In this document: positions 33,482 through 44,300 of the stretch, in pieces
Position numbering within the stretch: the stretch's first letter is position 1
Layout: each line of letters begins with the position of its first letter
Origin: JAZDFC01 sp043808235
Lineage (GTDB): Bacteria > Bacteroidota > Ignavibacteria > Ignavibacteriales > Melioribacteraceae
NCBI GenBank assembly: GCA_043808235.1
Contig: JAZDFC010000012.1
Coordinates: 1 to 64,000, forward strand
Direction: 5' to 3'
DNA length: 64,000 nt
Program-made: the position numbers and the translations under genes
The notes under the pieces: generated by a model
Seen by the model: the letters and a program-made list of their open reading frames with translations, nothing else
Told to the model about the DNA's origin: nothing
The model's database searches: none

Positions 33482-34627
33482 ATGGAAGAATTCAAATTCA
33501 CTGAAGAACAAAATATGCTGCGCGATATGGTAAAAGATTTTACCAATAACGAAATAAAACCTATCGCGAATAAAATTGATGAAAATGAAAAGATACCTGC
33601 TGATTTAATAAAAAAGTTAGGAGAACTTGGTATTCTTGGAGTATCCTTCCCGGAAGAATACGGCGGCGGAGGATTTGGAGAAGTTGGATATTGTATCTGC
33701 CAGGAGGAAATTGCTCGCGGCTGCATGTCAACTGCAACTTTTATCGGCGCTCATCAATCCATTGGCGCTAACACAATTTACCTGGGTGGAACCGATGCAC
33801 AAAAGAAAAAGTATCTAACGCCATTAGCGCAGGGAGAAAAGATAGGTGCGTTTTGTTTAACTGAAGCTCAAGCCGGATCGGATTCATTCAATGTAAAAAC
33901 TCATGCTGAGATTGATGGCGATGAATGGGTAATTAACGGTGAGAAATTATGGATTACAAATGGGGGAATTGCAAATATAGTTTCGGTATTTGCGAGAACC
34001 GCAAAAGGTATAGCTGCATTTATTGTTGAAACTGATCGTCCTGGTTTCCATGCCGGTCCTCCCGAAAAGAAAATGGGAATAAAAGGAAGTACAACTAATC
34101 CGATCACATTTGATAATGTTCGGGTACCGAAAGAAAACTTACTTGGTTCGGACGGTCGCGGATTTCTTCTTGCTATGAAAGTACTGGATGCCGGCAGATT
34201 AGGCCTGGGCGCTGCATGTATGGGCGCTTCCAAAGAATTGCTGGAACTCTCTACGATTTATGCAAAAGAGCGAAGACAATTTGATCAATCGATAAGTAAA
34301 TTTCAGGCAATTCAATTTATGCTATCCGAGATGGCGTTGCTTATTTTTGCAATGGAGTCAATGGTTTATAGAACAGCAATGGACTATGATTTAAAAAAGA
34401 ACATTTCAACTCAGAGCGCAATGGTAAAACTTTTCTGTTCGGAGTCGCTTGATAAAATTGCTGATAATGCCGTTCAGATTAATGGCGGTATGGGTTACTC
34501 AAGGGAATTGCCGATAGAAAGATTTTATCGCGATTCAAGAATCAACAGAATTTTTGAGGGAACAAACGAAATACAAAATGGAATTATTGCACGCGATGTA
34601 ATTAAAAGAAACGGAAAAATATTTTAA
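33482..34627 (+). CDS. Acyl-CoA dehydrogenase (short-chain/butyryl type)
   Basis: A 381-residue FAD-dependent acyl-CoA dehydrogenase, of standard length, which introduces the alpha,beta double bond in acyl-CoA. Visible motifs: FTEEQNMLRDMVKDFTNNE at the N-terminus, FPEEYGGGGFGEVGYCICQE, FCLTEAQAGSDSFNVKT, WITNGGIANIVSVFART, ERRQFDQSISKFQAIQFMLS and the C-terminal RIFEGTNEIQNGIIARDVI. In the last motif E359 matches the catalytic glutamate of the short/medium-chain branch. An electron-transfer flavoprotein would be its partner but is not in the window. It starts 17 bases after the enoyl reductase gene, so the two probably share a transcript. Confidence 0.93.
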   Translation: MEEFKFTEEQNMLRDMVKDFTNNEIKPIANKIDENEKIPADLIKKLGELGILGVSFPEEYGGGGFGEVGYCICQEEIARGCMSTATFIGAHQSIGANTIYLGGTDAQKKKYLTPLAQGEKIGAFCLTEAQAGSDSFNVKTHAEIDGDEWVINGEKLWITNGGIANIVSVFARTAKGIAAFIVETDRPGFHAGPPEKKMGIKGSTTNPITFDNVRVPKENLLGSDGRGFLLAMKVLDAGRLGLGAACMGASKELLELSTIYAKERRQFDQSISKFQAIQFMLSEMALLIFAMESMVYRTAMDYDLKKNISTQSAMVKLFCSESLDKIADNAVQINGGMGYSRELPIERFYRDSRINRIFEGTNEIQNGIIARDVIKRNGKIF

Positions 34628-34658
34628 ACTATTTGTTTTTTATTTTGGAGATTTTTGT

Positions 34659-34979
34659 ATGAAACCAATAACCATAACAGATGCAAATTTTGAAACTGAA
34701 GTGATCAAATCCGATAAACCGGTGGTAATTGATTTTTGGGCAGCATGGTGCGGACCCTGCAAAATGATTGCTCCTATTATTGAAGAGTTAGCCGGAGAGT
34801 ATGAGGGAAGGGCGAAGATAGGCAAGTTAGATGTTGATGAAAATCAGCAAACAGCAATCAAGTACGGAGTGAGAAGTATTCCGACAGTACTGATTCTTAA
34901 AAATGGAGAGTTGAAAGAAACAATAATTGGCGCCGTACCCAAATCAGTATTCGTTAGTAAGTTAGAATCGGTTATTTGA
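34659..34979 (+). CDS. trxA: Thioredoxin
   Basis: A 106-residue classical cytoplasmic thioredoxin that reduces protein disulfides using electrons from thioredoxin reductase. The active site is W30-C31-G32-P33-C34 within FWAAWCGPCKMIAP; D25 (IDFWAAW) is the buried aspartate and SIPTV carries the cis-proline. No signal peptide. TTTGGAG about 10 bases upstream of the ATG may act as ribosome site. It follows the acyl-CoA dehydrogenase gene by 31 bases and is the last gene before a 413-base gap. Confidence 0.96.
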   Translation: MKPITITDANFETEVIKSDKPVVIDFWAAWCGPCKMIAPIIEELAGEYEGRAKIGKLDVDENQQTAIKYGVRSIPTVLILKNGELKETIIGAVPKSVFVSKLESVI

Positions 34980-35053
34980 CGGTTTGAAAGAATTTATCAT
35001 AACTCGGTTTAAAAAGCAACAATGCAATAAATCGGGGGTACCCGAATTAGTCC

Positions 35054-35095
35054 TTGACAAAAAAGAGGTCAAATTGTATTTTCAATACGCAATTG
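35054..35095 (+). promoter_or_regulatory. Candidate sigma-70-like promoter overlapping a dyad
   Basis: TTGACA at 35054-35059, a 17-base spacer and TATTTT at 35077-35082 resemble a housekeeping promoter. It overlaps two inverted repeats: TTGAC/GTCAA (35054-35058 and 35068-35072) and GTATT-TTC-AATAC (35076-35088), the latter extended imperfectly by AATTG/CAATT. It is some 300 bases upstream of the cargo gene at 35393, implying a long leader. The remainder of the 34980-35392 gap is AT-rich and shows no gene or further clear signal except AAGGAG at 35381. Confidence 0.35.
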
Positions 35096-35392
35096 ATAAA
35101 AAAATTGAGTTTTAGAATAAAAATAAAATATTGCTTGATACTGTATTCGGAAATTTAGATATTTCGCTACAATATACTTAAAAATTAAGGCAAAATGATA
35201 TAATCTTATAACAAATTTAGAGCGAATTCAAGTTTGGTTTTCCAAAAGCCATTTTTGAAGACGGTTCTGTTTTCTTTTTTAATAAAAATTATCTGTGTTC
35301 TGTTTTTTACTGTAGGTTTTGACGAGTTAGTAAAGTTTTAGTTCTATTATATGTTCAAATAATTATTTACCAACTAAACAAAGGAGTAGCTC

Positions 35393-37369
35393 ATGTTTAA
35401 AAGTATTGCTACAGTATTATTGGCAGTTTTATTATTTGCCGGTTTCGTATCGGCTCAGCAACAAGTCTCCCGTGTGAAAGATCACAAGGTGCAAATAGCT
35501 GACGACTCAAAGTTTACCAATGTACCGGTAACTACTCAGACGACAGCTAAAAAATCTTCCCCAAATGCTATCACAGCAGGTACAGCATTTGCTACTACAG
35601 CATATCCTTATTTTACCAACTCAATCAATAGGGATGAAATTGTATATGATCCTAATAATGGTCTTGTATATCTTTGCCCGATGATTTGGCCAAATTCAGC
35701 TGGCAACCGTTCAGTAACATTATTTATTTATGACGGTACAACCTGGGCAAACCATGAAGTGCCTATGGGTACTGCTAACAATAGAAGCGGTTGGGGCGCA
35801 ATTGATGTGCCTTTAACAGGCGCGTTAGCCGGTGCCGGTGTTGCTGGCGTTGTTGCACACGTTCCAAATCAGTTGTTCTTATGGGACGGGTTTGGATTCA
35901 CTGCATCAGAAATTGAAGCTAACTCTGACCCTTCCATCGCTTTCTCCGGTGATAATATCTTTACCGCAGTCAGCGGAAACAGACTTCTTTTCACATTCTT
36001 TAGCAGCGCTGATTATGGAATTACATGGACACAATGGGGTACTGCAAATGATTTCGTTCCTCCATTGTATGGTGTAAGTGGCAGTGCTGAAATTGACTTA
36101 GCGAAATCACCAAACGAACAAAATATAGTAATGGCTGCCTGCCAAACAGGCGACGGTCATGCTGGATTAGGCGCCGATGAAGGTGTTACTGCTGCCAACG
36201 CAGACCAAGCATTTGTAATGTATTCAACCAATGCCGGTGCTAACTGGACAGCCCAAGTTATTGGATATGACGGCGAACCGATTCTTCCGGATTATCATTA
36301 TACATCTCACATTGATACTTTAAATGTAACTTTACCGGATGCATCAACAGAAGATGTTTATTATAATCAAGATGTAGAATGGGAATATTACCCATTGTTT
36401 GAAAACTTTGCCCAGATTACCGCAAACATCACCAACAACGGCGTTGTTCACGCAGTTATGAATGGCTATGGTCAATGGAGAAAAGAGATCACAGTAGCTA
36501 CAAGCCAGGGCGATGTTACATCTGTTTATGCTTTACAATATGCTCATCCGGTTATCTATTGGAATTCAGCTAGTAAAGCTGGTTGGCAAACAATTAGTAA
36601 TTTTGATGTAGATTTATTTGCTGAAAAAATAGTTGAGGCTGGCGGCGAATATACATATCCAGGAAACGCTTTCGGTCAGTGCTATCCTTCACTTGGTATT
36701 AGCGATGACGGACAGGTTCTTTTGTGCACCTGGTCAGGTCCGGAATTTGCAACACCAGGCGATCCTGCTACTACATTAAATGCCGATGCTTCAACAGGTG
36801 AGCATTATACAGATGCATATTATGCAATATCCTATGATGGTGGAGCAAAATGGTATAATGATTTTGACGGAGATAAAGGAATTTTAAACGCAACCCCGAA
36901 TATGGCAGATTTGTTTGTTCACCCGGCTAACTTTTTAGTTAAAGAAGGCGACAATTATTTTGCTCATTTATTATGGGTAGAAAATCCGGCTCCAATGCAG
37001 CTTACTGATGGAACTGGTCCTGCCTGCGATTTAAAATATTTAAAATTCCAATTACCACCTGAACCAGAGGATCCAAATGCAGTTGATGACGAAATTATTG
37101 CCAACAAATTTAGTTTATCACAAAACTATCCGAACCCATTCAACCCAACAACTAAGATCAGTTACTCAATTCCTGAAGCTACCAACGTAACATTAAAAGT
37201 ATTTGATATGCTTGGTCGCGAAGTAGCAACGTTAATTAATGGCGAATCACGCTCAGCCGGAAATTATGATGTACAATTTGATGCTTCCGATATAGCATCC
37301 GGAATGTACATTTATAAATTGACCGCAGGCGAATTCAGCAGTTCCATGAAAATGATGTTGTTGAAGTAA
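35393..37369 (+). CDS. Abundant-looking secreted protein with T9SS sorting domain
   Basis: A 658-residue exported protein preceded by a good ribosome site (AAGGAG at 35381-35386). Signal peptide MFKSIATVLLAVLLFAGFVSA, cleavage before QQQ. The mature region (~22-575) is rich in Ala, Gly, Asn, Thr and aromatic residues and contains propeller-like strands such as FVMYSTNAGANWTAQVIGYD and AYYAISYDGGAKWYNDFDG, so it is probably a beta-propeller. The Por sorting domain spans ~580-658 (SQNYPNPFNPTTKISYSIP, LKVFDMLGREVATLING, KMMLLK) and differs from the tails at 5.7-18.7 kb (SRSAGNYDVQFDASDIASGM). It stands at the head of a locus for a TonB receptor and a PorV-like barrel. Substrate unknown. Confidence 0.86.
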   Translation: MFKSIATVLLAVLLFAGFVSAQQQVSRVKDHKVQIADDSKFTNVPVTTQTTAKKSSPNAITAGTAFATTAYPYFTNSINRDEIVYDPNNGLVYLCPMIWPNSAGNRSVTLFIYDGTTWANHEVPMGTANNRSGWGAIDVPLTGALAGAGVAGVVAHVPNQLFLWDGFGFTASEIEANSDPSIAFSGDNIFTAVSGNRLLFTFFSSADYGITWTQWGTANDFVPPLYGVSGSAEIDLAKSPNEQNIVMAACQTGDGHAGLGADEGVTAANADQAFVMYSTNAGANWTAQVIGYDGEPILPDYHYTSHIDTLNVTLPDASTEDVYYNQDVEWEYYPLFENFAQITANITNNGVVHAVMNGYGQWRKEITVATSQGDVTSVYALQYAHPVIYWNSASKAGWQTISNFDVDLFAEKIVEAGGEYTYPGNAFGQCYPSLGISDDGQVLLCTWSGPEFATPGDPATTLNADASTGEHYTDAYYAISYDGGAKWYNDFDGDKGILNATPNMADLFVHPANFLVKEGDNYFAHLLWVENPAPMQLTDGTGPACDLKYLKFQLPPEPEDPNAVDDEIIANKFSLSQNYPNPFNPTTKISYSIPEATNVTLKVFDMLGREVATLINGESRSAGNYDVQFDASDIASGMYIYKLTAGEFSSSMKMMLLK

Positions 37370-37389
37370 AACAAAATATTTTTATCTAT

Positions 37390-37414
37390 CGGGCTGCCGG
37401 TTAGCGGCAGCCCG
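37390..37414 (+). terminator. Strong 10-bp hairpin after the cargo gene
   Basis: CGGGCTGCCG, loop GTTAG, CGGCAGCCCG: a perfect GC-rich stem 20 bases after the stop codon. The following TAATATTTAT is only partly U-rich, so it may terminate inefficiently or protect the 3' end of the cargo mRNA while letting some transcription reach the operon at 37530. Confidence 0.65.
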
Positions 37415-37529
37415 TAATATTTATGCATTCTGAAAAATCAATTTTGATTTACCTCTGTTGTAATTAGTAACTATTAAATACTCGGATTTACATGTCGTTA
37501 AAAACATTTTATAAAAAGATTTGAGGTAA

Positions 37530-38330
37530 ATGATGTTGTTCAAATCAAAAAAAATAATTTTATTCCTTATTACTGTAATGACATGTTCTTTATTCTACAG
37601 TTGTGTAGATGAACCAGTTATTGAACATGTCAAAATGCCGTATACTGCCTATCAGATGGTCAATTTACTCAACAATGTTGATAACGCTATCGTTGATATT
37701 ATTGATCATCGTGATACATTAGTAGCAGTTCAATCCGGTATCAGCCTGGCAAAAGGTGCAAGGATTCCATATAAAGATATTAACTCAGGTGATTGGATTT
37801 TCAAAATCAAAGATGCCTCGGGTACCACAATCTTTAACAGTAAACTCGGTCAGAAATTAAGTTCTTACGAGGATGCAATTGTACTTTTATATGGTAATTA
37901 CGATCCGAATCCTGATGTTACCACTGTCTCGTCAATCTATCTGTTTAACGGAATGACGTACCTTAACGATTATTTTCCGCCGGCAGATTCCTCCATCGTA
38001 GCTTTTGTTAATGCAAGCTACACTGATGGCGTTGATGATCCAACCGGAATAAGTAAGGTTGCATTAGAAAATACCGCCACACCTGGTGTTGTTGATACGG
38101 TGTTTTTTGATGCAGATATTCCTAGTGGCGAATATTTAAGAGCAAACGTAAAAAGTGGTAACTATAATATTCAATTTATTCATACTACTGATGGAACTCA
38201 GACAGAAATTGCTTCCGGTGTCGTTGATATAGTTGCCGGAAAATTAAGCTACGTTGTATTGAATGGTGCTTTTGGTCAAGAAACTTTGTCGTCTTTCAAT
38301 GAAACTCCAACGAATGCTAGACCGAAATAA
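37530..38330 (+). CDS. DUF4397-like lipoprotein
   Basis: A 266-residue predicted lipoprotein. The signal has a basic start, a hydrophobic core and lipobox FYSC with the acylated Cys at ~25, followed by VDEP. The mature part holds two similar halves of ~100 residues, beginning MVNLLNNVDNAIVDIIDH and IVAFVNASYTDGVDDPTG. Each pairs an N-terminal (V)N(A/N) strand with a later DWIFKIKDASG or NYNIQFIHTTDG strand, as in DUF4397 Ig-like domains. Probably sits on the outer membrane. It is 24 bases upstream of the TonB receptor gene, so a partner role in uptake or surface assembly is plausible; this is inference from context. ATGs at 37530 and 37533 are equivalent starts. Confidence 0.72.
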   Translation: MMLFKSKKIILFLITVMTCSLFYSCVDEPVIEHVKMPYTAYQMVNLLNNVDNAIVDIIDHRDTLVAVQSGISLAKGARIPYKDINSGDWIFKIKDASGTTIFNSKLGQKLSSYEDAIVLLYGNYDPNPDVTTVSSIYLFNGMTYLNDYFPPADSSIVAFVNASYTDGVDDPTGISKVALENTATPGVVDTVFFDADIPSGEYLRANVKSGNYNIQFIHTTDGTQTEIASGVVDIVAGKLSYVVLNGAFGQETLSSFNETPTNARPK

Positions 38331-38354
38331 TTTTAAACATTAGGGGAGAAGAAA

Positions 38355-41255
38355 ATGCCCAAGTTTACAAAAATATTTGTGTTTCTCCTTTTCGTAGTAC
38401 CTTTTATTACATTTGCACAAACCGGTAAAATAGTCGGTAAAGTAACCGACCTTGAAACCGGCGAGCCATTAATTGGCGCAAATGTTATAATACAGGGTAC
38501 ATCACAAGGTGCTGCCACAGATGAAAACGGAGAATACTTAATTTTAAATGTTTATCCAAGTACGTACACAATTCAAGCTCGTTATATTGGATATCGTGAT
38601 ATTACACTTCAAAATATAAGAGTATCGGTAAACCTAACTACCGAGGCGAATTTTCAATTGCCTTCGGAAACCTATACAACTGACGTTGTAACGGTTATAG
38701 CGCCGAGACCTCTTGTAAATAAAAATATTACAAACTCAACCGAGATTGTTAATAAGGAAGATATAGAAAACCTCCCGATCCGGGGCGTAAATGCTATCGT
38801 TGCTACACAGGCTGGCGTAGTTCAGCAAGGCGGCAACCTGCATTTTCGCGGCAGTCGTCAGGATGCGGTTGCTTTCTATGTTGACGGTGTTATGGTTAAC
38901 AACCCTGTTTTCGGTGGATCGAGAACTGCAATTATTAACAATGCGATTGAGGAAATTCAAGTTCAGTCCGGTGGATATTCTGCCGAATTTGGTGGTGCCA
39001 ACGGCGGTATTATTTCATCACAAACGAGAGCCGGAACTGAAAAATATCAAATTTCTCTTGAAGCTATTACCGATAATTTTACCAACGGTGTTGGTAAAGA
39101 ATTTTTAGGCGGTTATACATATGGTTATTCAGAATATGTTCTTACTGCAAGCGGTCCGATTTTGCCTTCCTACCAAAATCTCAAATTCTTTTTAGCGGCA
39201 AATAACGTATTTACCAGGTCGGGCGCCGCATTCTTTGGAGATTATAATTTCGAAGACCTACCCGATGCTGTAAGAGATGCTGAAGGCAACCAACGACCGG
39301 ATTTTGATATAAAATATCCGAAAGGTTATACACCTAATAACGGAAGTAATACATATCAATTTCAGGGTAATTTAACTTATGATTTAAATCCCTTTACATT
39401 TAGGGTAAATGCTAATTACCGTACGAATGAAAACCGCGGAGGAATTGGTTGGAATACCTACGATGCCGTAAATAGCGCTTCATTAAATCAAGATTACTCG
39501 TTGATAGGTAGTTTCAAATTTACACATGTTATTAACCCGAGTTCATTTTACGATGTAATCTTCAGTGTTTTTGATGATTACTATGTAACAATGGATCCGT
39601 ACTTTAAAGATCAGATTTGGATGTACGGCGACTCTCTTTCTAACGCTGCAATTGGAAGATATATGGAAGCAGATGGTATTTCGCCGGATAATAGATTAAC
39701 CTATGGTACTTTCCAATCTCTATATGGAGACCAACCAGTATCGGCTTTTAGGAAACAAGCATCTTCGAATATTGGCGGAAAAGTAAACTTTTTGTATCAA
39801 CTTGGTAAACATCATGAATTTAAAACCGGTGGTGAATTTACTAAGTGGACAATTAGACGCTATTCTATTAGTAACGGAAGAGCAATTGCGATTGCACAAA
39901 GCGTTAATTCCAATCCGGATGGTGAGGTAACAGACTGGTACACCCGTGTAGATAATTATGGTTATGATTCCTATGGTAACTTATCAGATGCTGATGAGGC
40001 ATCCGGCGCTAAACATCCTATCTTTGCCGGATTCTACATTAATGATAAAATGGAATTTACCGACCTTGTTGTGAATGTCGGCTTTAGATTAGACTATATT
40101 AATACCGACTCCAAAACATTTTCCAATCCTACCAGCGTTGCATTTGATCAAATTACGGGTAACATTGACGAATCAGCGCTTGTTGATGTTGACCCGATTC
40201 TTCAAGTTGTACCAAGACTTGGACTTAGTTTCCCTGTAACCGATAAAACTATGTTCCACGCACAATACGGAAAATTCATTCAACAATCTCAGTTGCGCGA
40301 TATTTATTTGGGATACAATGCCACATCCGATATTGTTAAAGGCGGATATGCAGAATTAAATCCCGTTGGATTCGGATTACGCCCTGAAAGAACAACATCT
40401 TACGAAATCGGTTTCAGACAGCAATTAGGTGAAAACTTTGCATTTGATATTACCGGTTTCTACAAGGATATTAAAGATCAGATTCAAGCAAGACAGATTT
40501 ATGCAGATGCTTCCGCACAACATAGCGCTTATTATGCTTTGGTAAACGGAGATTTTGCCACTACCAAAGGCTTCGAGTTAAAATTAGATCTCAGAAGAAT
40601 TGAAAGAATAGCTTTGACATTTGATTATACATATTCAGATGCTCAAGGTACAGGCTCAACACCAAATGAAGCTACAAGAACTATTTGGCAGTCGCCTACC
40701 CAAACACCATTCTTCCCGGTTCAGATTTCTCCACTATCATTCAACCAAACACATCACGGTGCGTTTAACATGGATTATAGATTTGCCGATGATGATGGCC
40801 CGGAAATTTTCGGCAGCAGAATGTTGAGTAATCTCGGAATGAACCTGTTGTTTACTTTCAATAGCGGTTTTAATTTTACTCGCTTCGCAGGTTATACCAA
40901 TAGCAGAATACCAACTGAAGGAATAAATGAATCCACAACGCCTTGGAATTTTCAATTAGATGCAAGAATTAATAAATCCTTCGATATCGGCCAATTCAAC
41001 TTCGATATTTATTTATGGGTTATTAATGTTCTTAATACCCAAAATATTGTTGGTGTATTTAATCAAACAGGTGATGCTGAAGACGACGGATGGTTAAGTA
41101 CTGAAGAAGGCCAAAATCAGATCGAAAATTATCGAAATCAATATGGTGATGAAGGAGCTGAAACTTATAAACAATTATATTTAGCTTCTATTTACAACGC
41201 TGGTAATTATGGCACCCCAAGACAAATAAGGTTAGGTATTAGAATTAACTACTAG
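38355..41255 (+). CDS. TonB-dependent outer-membrane receptor with N-terminal carboxypeptidase-like domain
   Basis: A 966-residue outer-membrane receptor. Signal peptide MPKFTKIFVFLLFVVPFITFA. Residues ~24-105 form the CarboxypepD_reg-like domain (GKIVGKVTDLETGEPLIGAN), common in Bacteroidota-type receptors. Residues ~125-235 are the plug (VNKEDIENLPIRGVNAIVAT, FRGSRQDAVAFYVDGVMV, EEIQVQSGGYSAEFGGANGG). The rest is a 22-strand-type barrel with alternating aromatic strands and a terminal aromatic residue (LGIRINY). Such receptors import ligands using TonB energy, or in some cases act with secretion. No SusD-like gene is adjacent; instead a large secreted protein and a PorV-like barrel follow, which is unusual for a glycan-uptake locus. 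Confidence 0.9.
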   Translation: MPKFTKIFVFLLFVVPFITFAQTGKIVGKVTDLETGEPLIGANVIIQGTSQGAATDENGEYLILNVYPSTYTIQARYIGYRDITLQNIRVSVNLTTEANFQLPSETYTTDVVTVIAPRPLVNKNITNSTEIVNKEDIENLPIRGVNAIVATQAGVVQQGGNLHFRGSRQDAVAFYVDGVMVNNPVFGGSRTAIINNAIEEIQVQSGGYSAEFGGANGGIISSQTRAGTEKYQISLEAITDNFTNGVGKEFLGGYTYGYSEYVLTASGPILPSYQNLKFFLAANNVFTRSGAAFFGDYNFEDLPDAVRDAEGNQRPDFDIKYPKGYTPNNGSNTYQFQGNLTYDLNPFTFRVNANYRTNENRGGIGWNTYDAVNSASLNQDYSLIGSFKFTHVINPSSFYDVIFSVFDDYYVTMDPYFKDQIWMYGDSLSNAAIGRYMEADGISPDNRLTYGTFQSLYGDQPVSAFRKQASSNIGGKVNFLYQLGKHHEFKTGGEFTKWTIRRYSISNGRAIAIAQSVNSNPDGEVTDWYTRVDNYGYDSYGNLSDADEASGAKHPIFAGFYINDKMEFTDLVVNVGFRLDYINTDSKTFSNPTSVAFDQITGNIDESALVDVDPILQVVPRLGLSFPVTDKTMFHAQYGKFIQQSQLRDIYLGYNATSDIVKGGYAELNPVGFGLRPERTTSYEIGFRQQLGENFAFDITGFYKDIKDQIQARQIYADASAQHSAYYALVNGDFATTKGFELKLDLRRIERIALTFDYTYSDAQGTGSTPNEATRTIWQSPTQTPFFPVQISPLSFNQTHHGAFNMDYRFADDDGPEIFGSRMLSNLGMNLLFTFNSGFNFTRFAGYTNSRIPTEGINESTTPWNFQLDARINKSFDIGQFNFDIYLWVINVLNTQNIVGVFNQTGDAEDDGWLSTEEGQNQIENYRNQYGDEGAETYKQLYLASIYNAGNYGTPRQIRLGIRINY

Positions 41256-41309
41256 TAAGCGGTGATTTAATGCTAATTAGGTATTTAGCAAATTATTTGG
41301 AGAATAAAA

Positions 41310-44300
41310 ATGAAGTATAATAAAAAAATTATTTTGCTTTTGGTAGCTGTGCTGGTTGGATTTTTTAGTTTCGCAGCTATCAAAAATGGAAGCGGTGAAA
41401 AAGAGCGTTTATCCAAAATTACTACAAACAGCTTCAACGATTATATTTCTATCAACGAATGCTGGATGTGGTTGAACAATAATGGAATGAGCGCTCATGA
41501 TCCTCGTAATGATGCCTCCGGATTTTATTGGCCTGGCGGTGAGAACGCTACTATACCGGCGATTTTTACCGACGGTTTAATCTGGGGCGCAAAAATTGGA
41601 CGGGAAACCAGAGTTGGGGGAGCCACTTATCGTTATGGACTTCAAGCCGGGAAAATTCTTCCGGATGGTACTGCCGATAATGCGAACCTCGATAAATATA
41701 GAATTTATAAAGTAAGAAAAAATTGGCAGTCTGTATCCAATGCAACTGTTAAAGCCAGACTAAAAAAGGATATGGATGAATGGCCGGTTGAAGACGGTGC
41801 TCCTTGGGTTGACGCCAATGAAGACGGTATTTACAACACAGAAGACGGCGATACACCGGAGTTTATTGGAGATGAAGTTTTGTGGTTTGTAAGTAACGAT
41901 ATGGATGCTTCAAAAACTACATATCTTTACGGTACCTTACCTATGGGAATGGAAGTGCAAACAACCATTTTCGGCTTCAATAGAACCGGTGACCTTGGGA
42001 ATATGATCTTCAAAAAATTCCTCATGATTAATAAAGGAACAAAAGTCTATAACGAAATGCATATTGCTCATTGGACAGATACTGACCTCGGTTTTGCCAG
42101 TGACGACTTTACCGGTTGTGATACGACCTTAAGTCTCGGTTACACCTATAATGGTGACAATAATGATGATAATTATTATGGAGTTGCACCACCGGCTGTT
42201 GGATATGACTTCTTCCAGGGACCTATGGTTCCTTACGATGCAAACGATCCAATTATAGCTCAATATAATCTGCCCGATTCTGCCAAATTTTTAGGTAAAT
42301 GGCGTAAAGGTTATACAAATCTTCCGATGACGGCATTTACATTTTACATTAATACTGCCGGAACAATTTACAGGGATCCTCAATTAGGTGTTCCTGCTGG
42401 TTCTGAAGAAATGTATAATTATATGACCGGACACCTTTGGAACGGCGATCCTTTCGTTGATCCTAATACCGGATTAGAGACACCTATCATTCTTAGCGGT
42501 GATCCTGTTGCAGGAACCGGATGGTACGAAGGACCGGGTTGGTCGGGTGGACCGGCTGCCGACGATCGTAGACATTTACAAGTAAGCGGTCCATTCACAA
42601 TGGCTCCCGGCGATACTCAAGAAGTTGTTATTGGCGTTGTTATTGCCCGCGGCGATAACAATCTTGATAGCGTTACCGAACTAAAGAGAGCTGATGTAGC
42701 AGCACAAATTGCATTCAACTTGAATTTTGATATTACCGATGCACCACCTGTCCCGACATTACATGGTTTTGGAAGTGATAAGGGAGTTACTTTATGGTGG
42801 GAAACTAATGCTGAATCTTACGATGAAAAAGATCCATTAATCTTCGGTTTAGGTTACGATGATACAACCTATTCCTTTGAGGGATACAAGATTTGGCAAT
42901 TTAGTGATTTAGTTGGTAGTGAAAAGTCACTGCTTGCTATATATGATATTGAAAATGGAATTAGTCAGATTACGCAAGAGACATCTATTGCCGGTGTAAT
43001 TGTATATCCTTTGGTATTCGAATCCCCGGATGCCGGTTTAACCACTATGTTTAGCATAGATAATGATGTTTTTGAGCAAGGTGATTTAATAAATGGCACT
43101 CCTTATTATTTTGGAGTTACCTCTTATGGATATTCACCTCATAGTAATCCAACATATTTAGAAAGTCCTGTTGTTATACTTGAAGTTATTCCTCGCAGAA
43201 CTAATATTGATGAAAACTATAAAGCATTTAGCAGCGGTAATAATCTTTCCGCACAATTAACAGTTGGAACTGCTGATGCAGCCGCTTCAATAAAAATTAT
43301 TGATCCGACTGTAATTCAGGATGCGAGCTATAAAATCACGTTCCAGGGAGAAGGTATGGAAATAACCTGGAATCTGGAAAATTCAACCACCGGTGAGACA
43401 CTTCTTTCGGAAAGAGCAGATTTTGGTTCGGATTCTCTGCAGAAATCTGTTACCGAAGGATTTATTACACGTATACTCAATACCGGTAAAGATGAAATAT
43501 TAGCTCTTTCTCTAACGAAAAAGTCCGGTATCAAGAGTATTCAAGAGTTAATAAACGGAGAAGTCGTTACGGAGGATGTCTTCGAGACGAATAATTCCAC
43601 AAATCAATGGAAAATTATCGGTAGAACAGAAGCCGATGGTATCGAAAACATTAATGCTAGAGATAATGTACAATACAGTGATTATGAAATTCGATTTACT
43701 GCTGCTGGCAGTGAGTATTATACTTCAACGTTCCCGACCGGTGTTGTTGATATCAAAGATGGTACTAAAGCAACAGATAGAATGCCTTTGGAAGCCTGGG
43801 ATGTAGTAAAAGGTGTAAGACTCGTACCAAAGATTTATGATATCGATAAAAATGGTTTGTGGAATCAAATAGATGGAAATTGGGAGCCTATCAATTTTCT
43901 TGATGCCCCAGCGTACGCAGAACCTCTGCCGGAAAAAAGTGGAATAACAACTCCTGATCATGTATTTCTTACTAATTTAGTAATCGATGGTGAATTGCCC
44001 GCAACAGGCACAGTTGTCCGTGTTAATACATGGAAACCCCTACTTGCAGGCATGGAGTATAACATTGCCACACAAAAACCAAAAGCTGATCCGGAAATTT
44101 CGAAAACGAGACTTAATGACATTACTGTTTACCCGAATCCATATTTTGGCGCTCATTCACTTGAAGCTAATAAATATGCCCGGTTTGTTAGATTCCTCGG
44201 TTTACCTGAAGAAGCCACAATCAGAATATTTTCACTTTCGGGTGTATTTATCCGAAAACTTGAGAAGAGCGATCGTACCGATTATGTTGATTGGAACCTC

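Noticed and set aside
37390..37414. GC-rich hairpin as a riboswitch or small RNA
   Set aside because: A simple single stem-loop with no conserved aptamer-like elements; its position after a stop codon fits a terminator or 3' stabiliser better.
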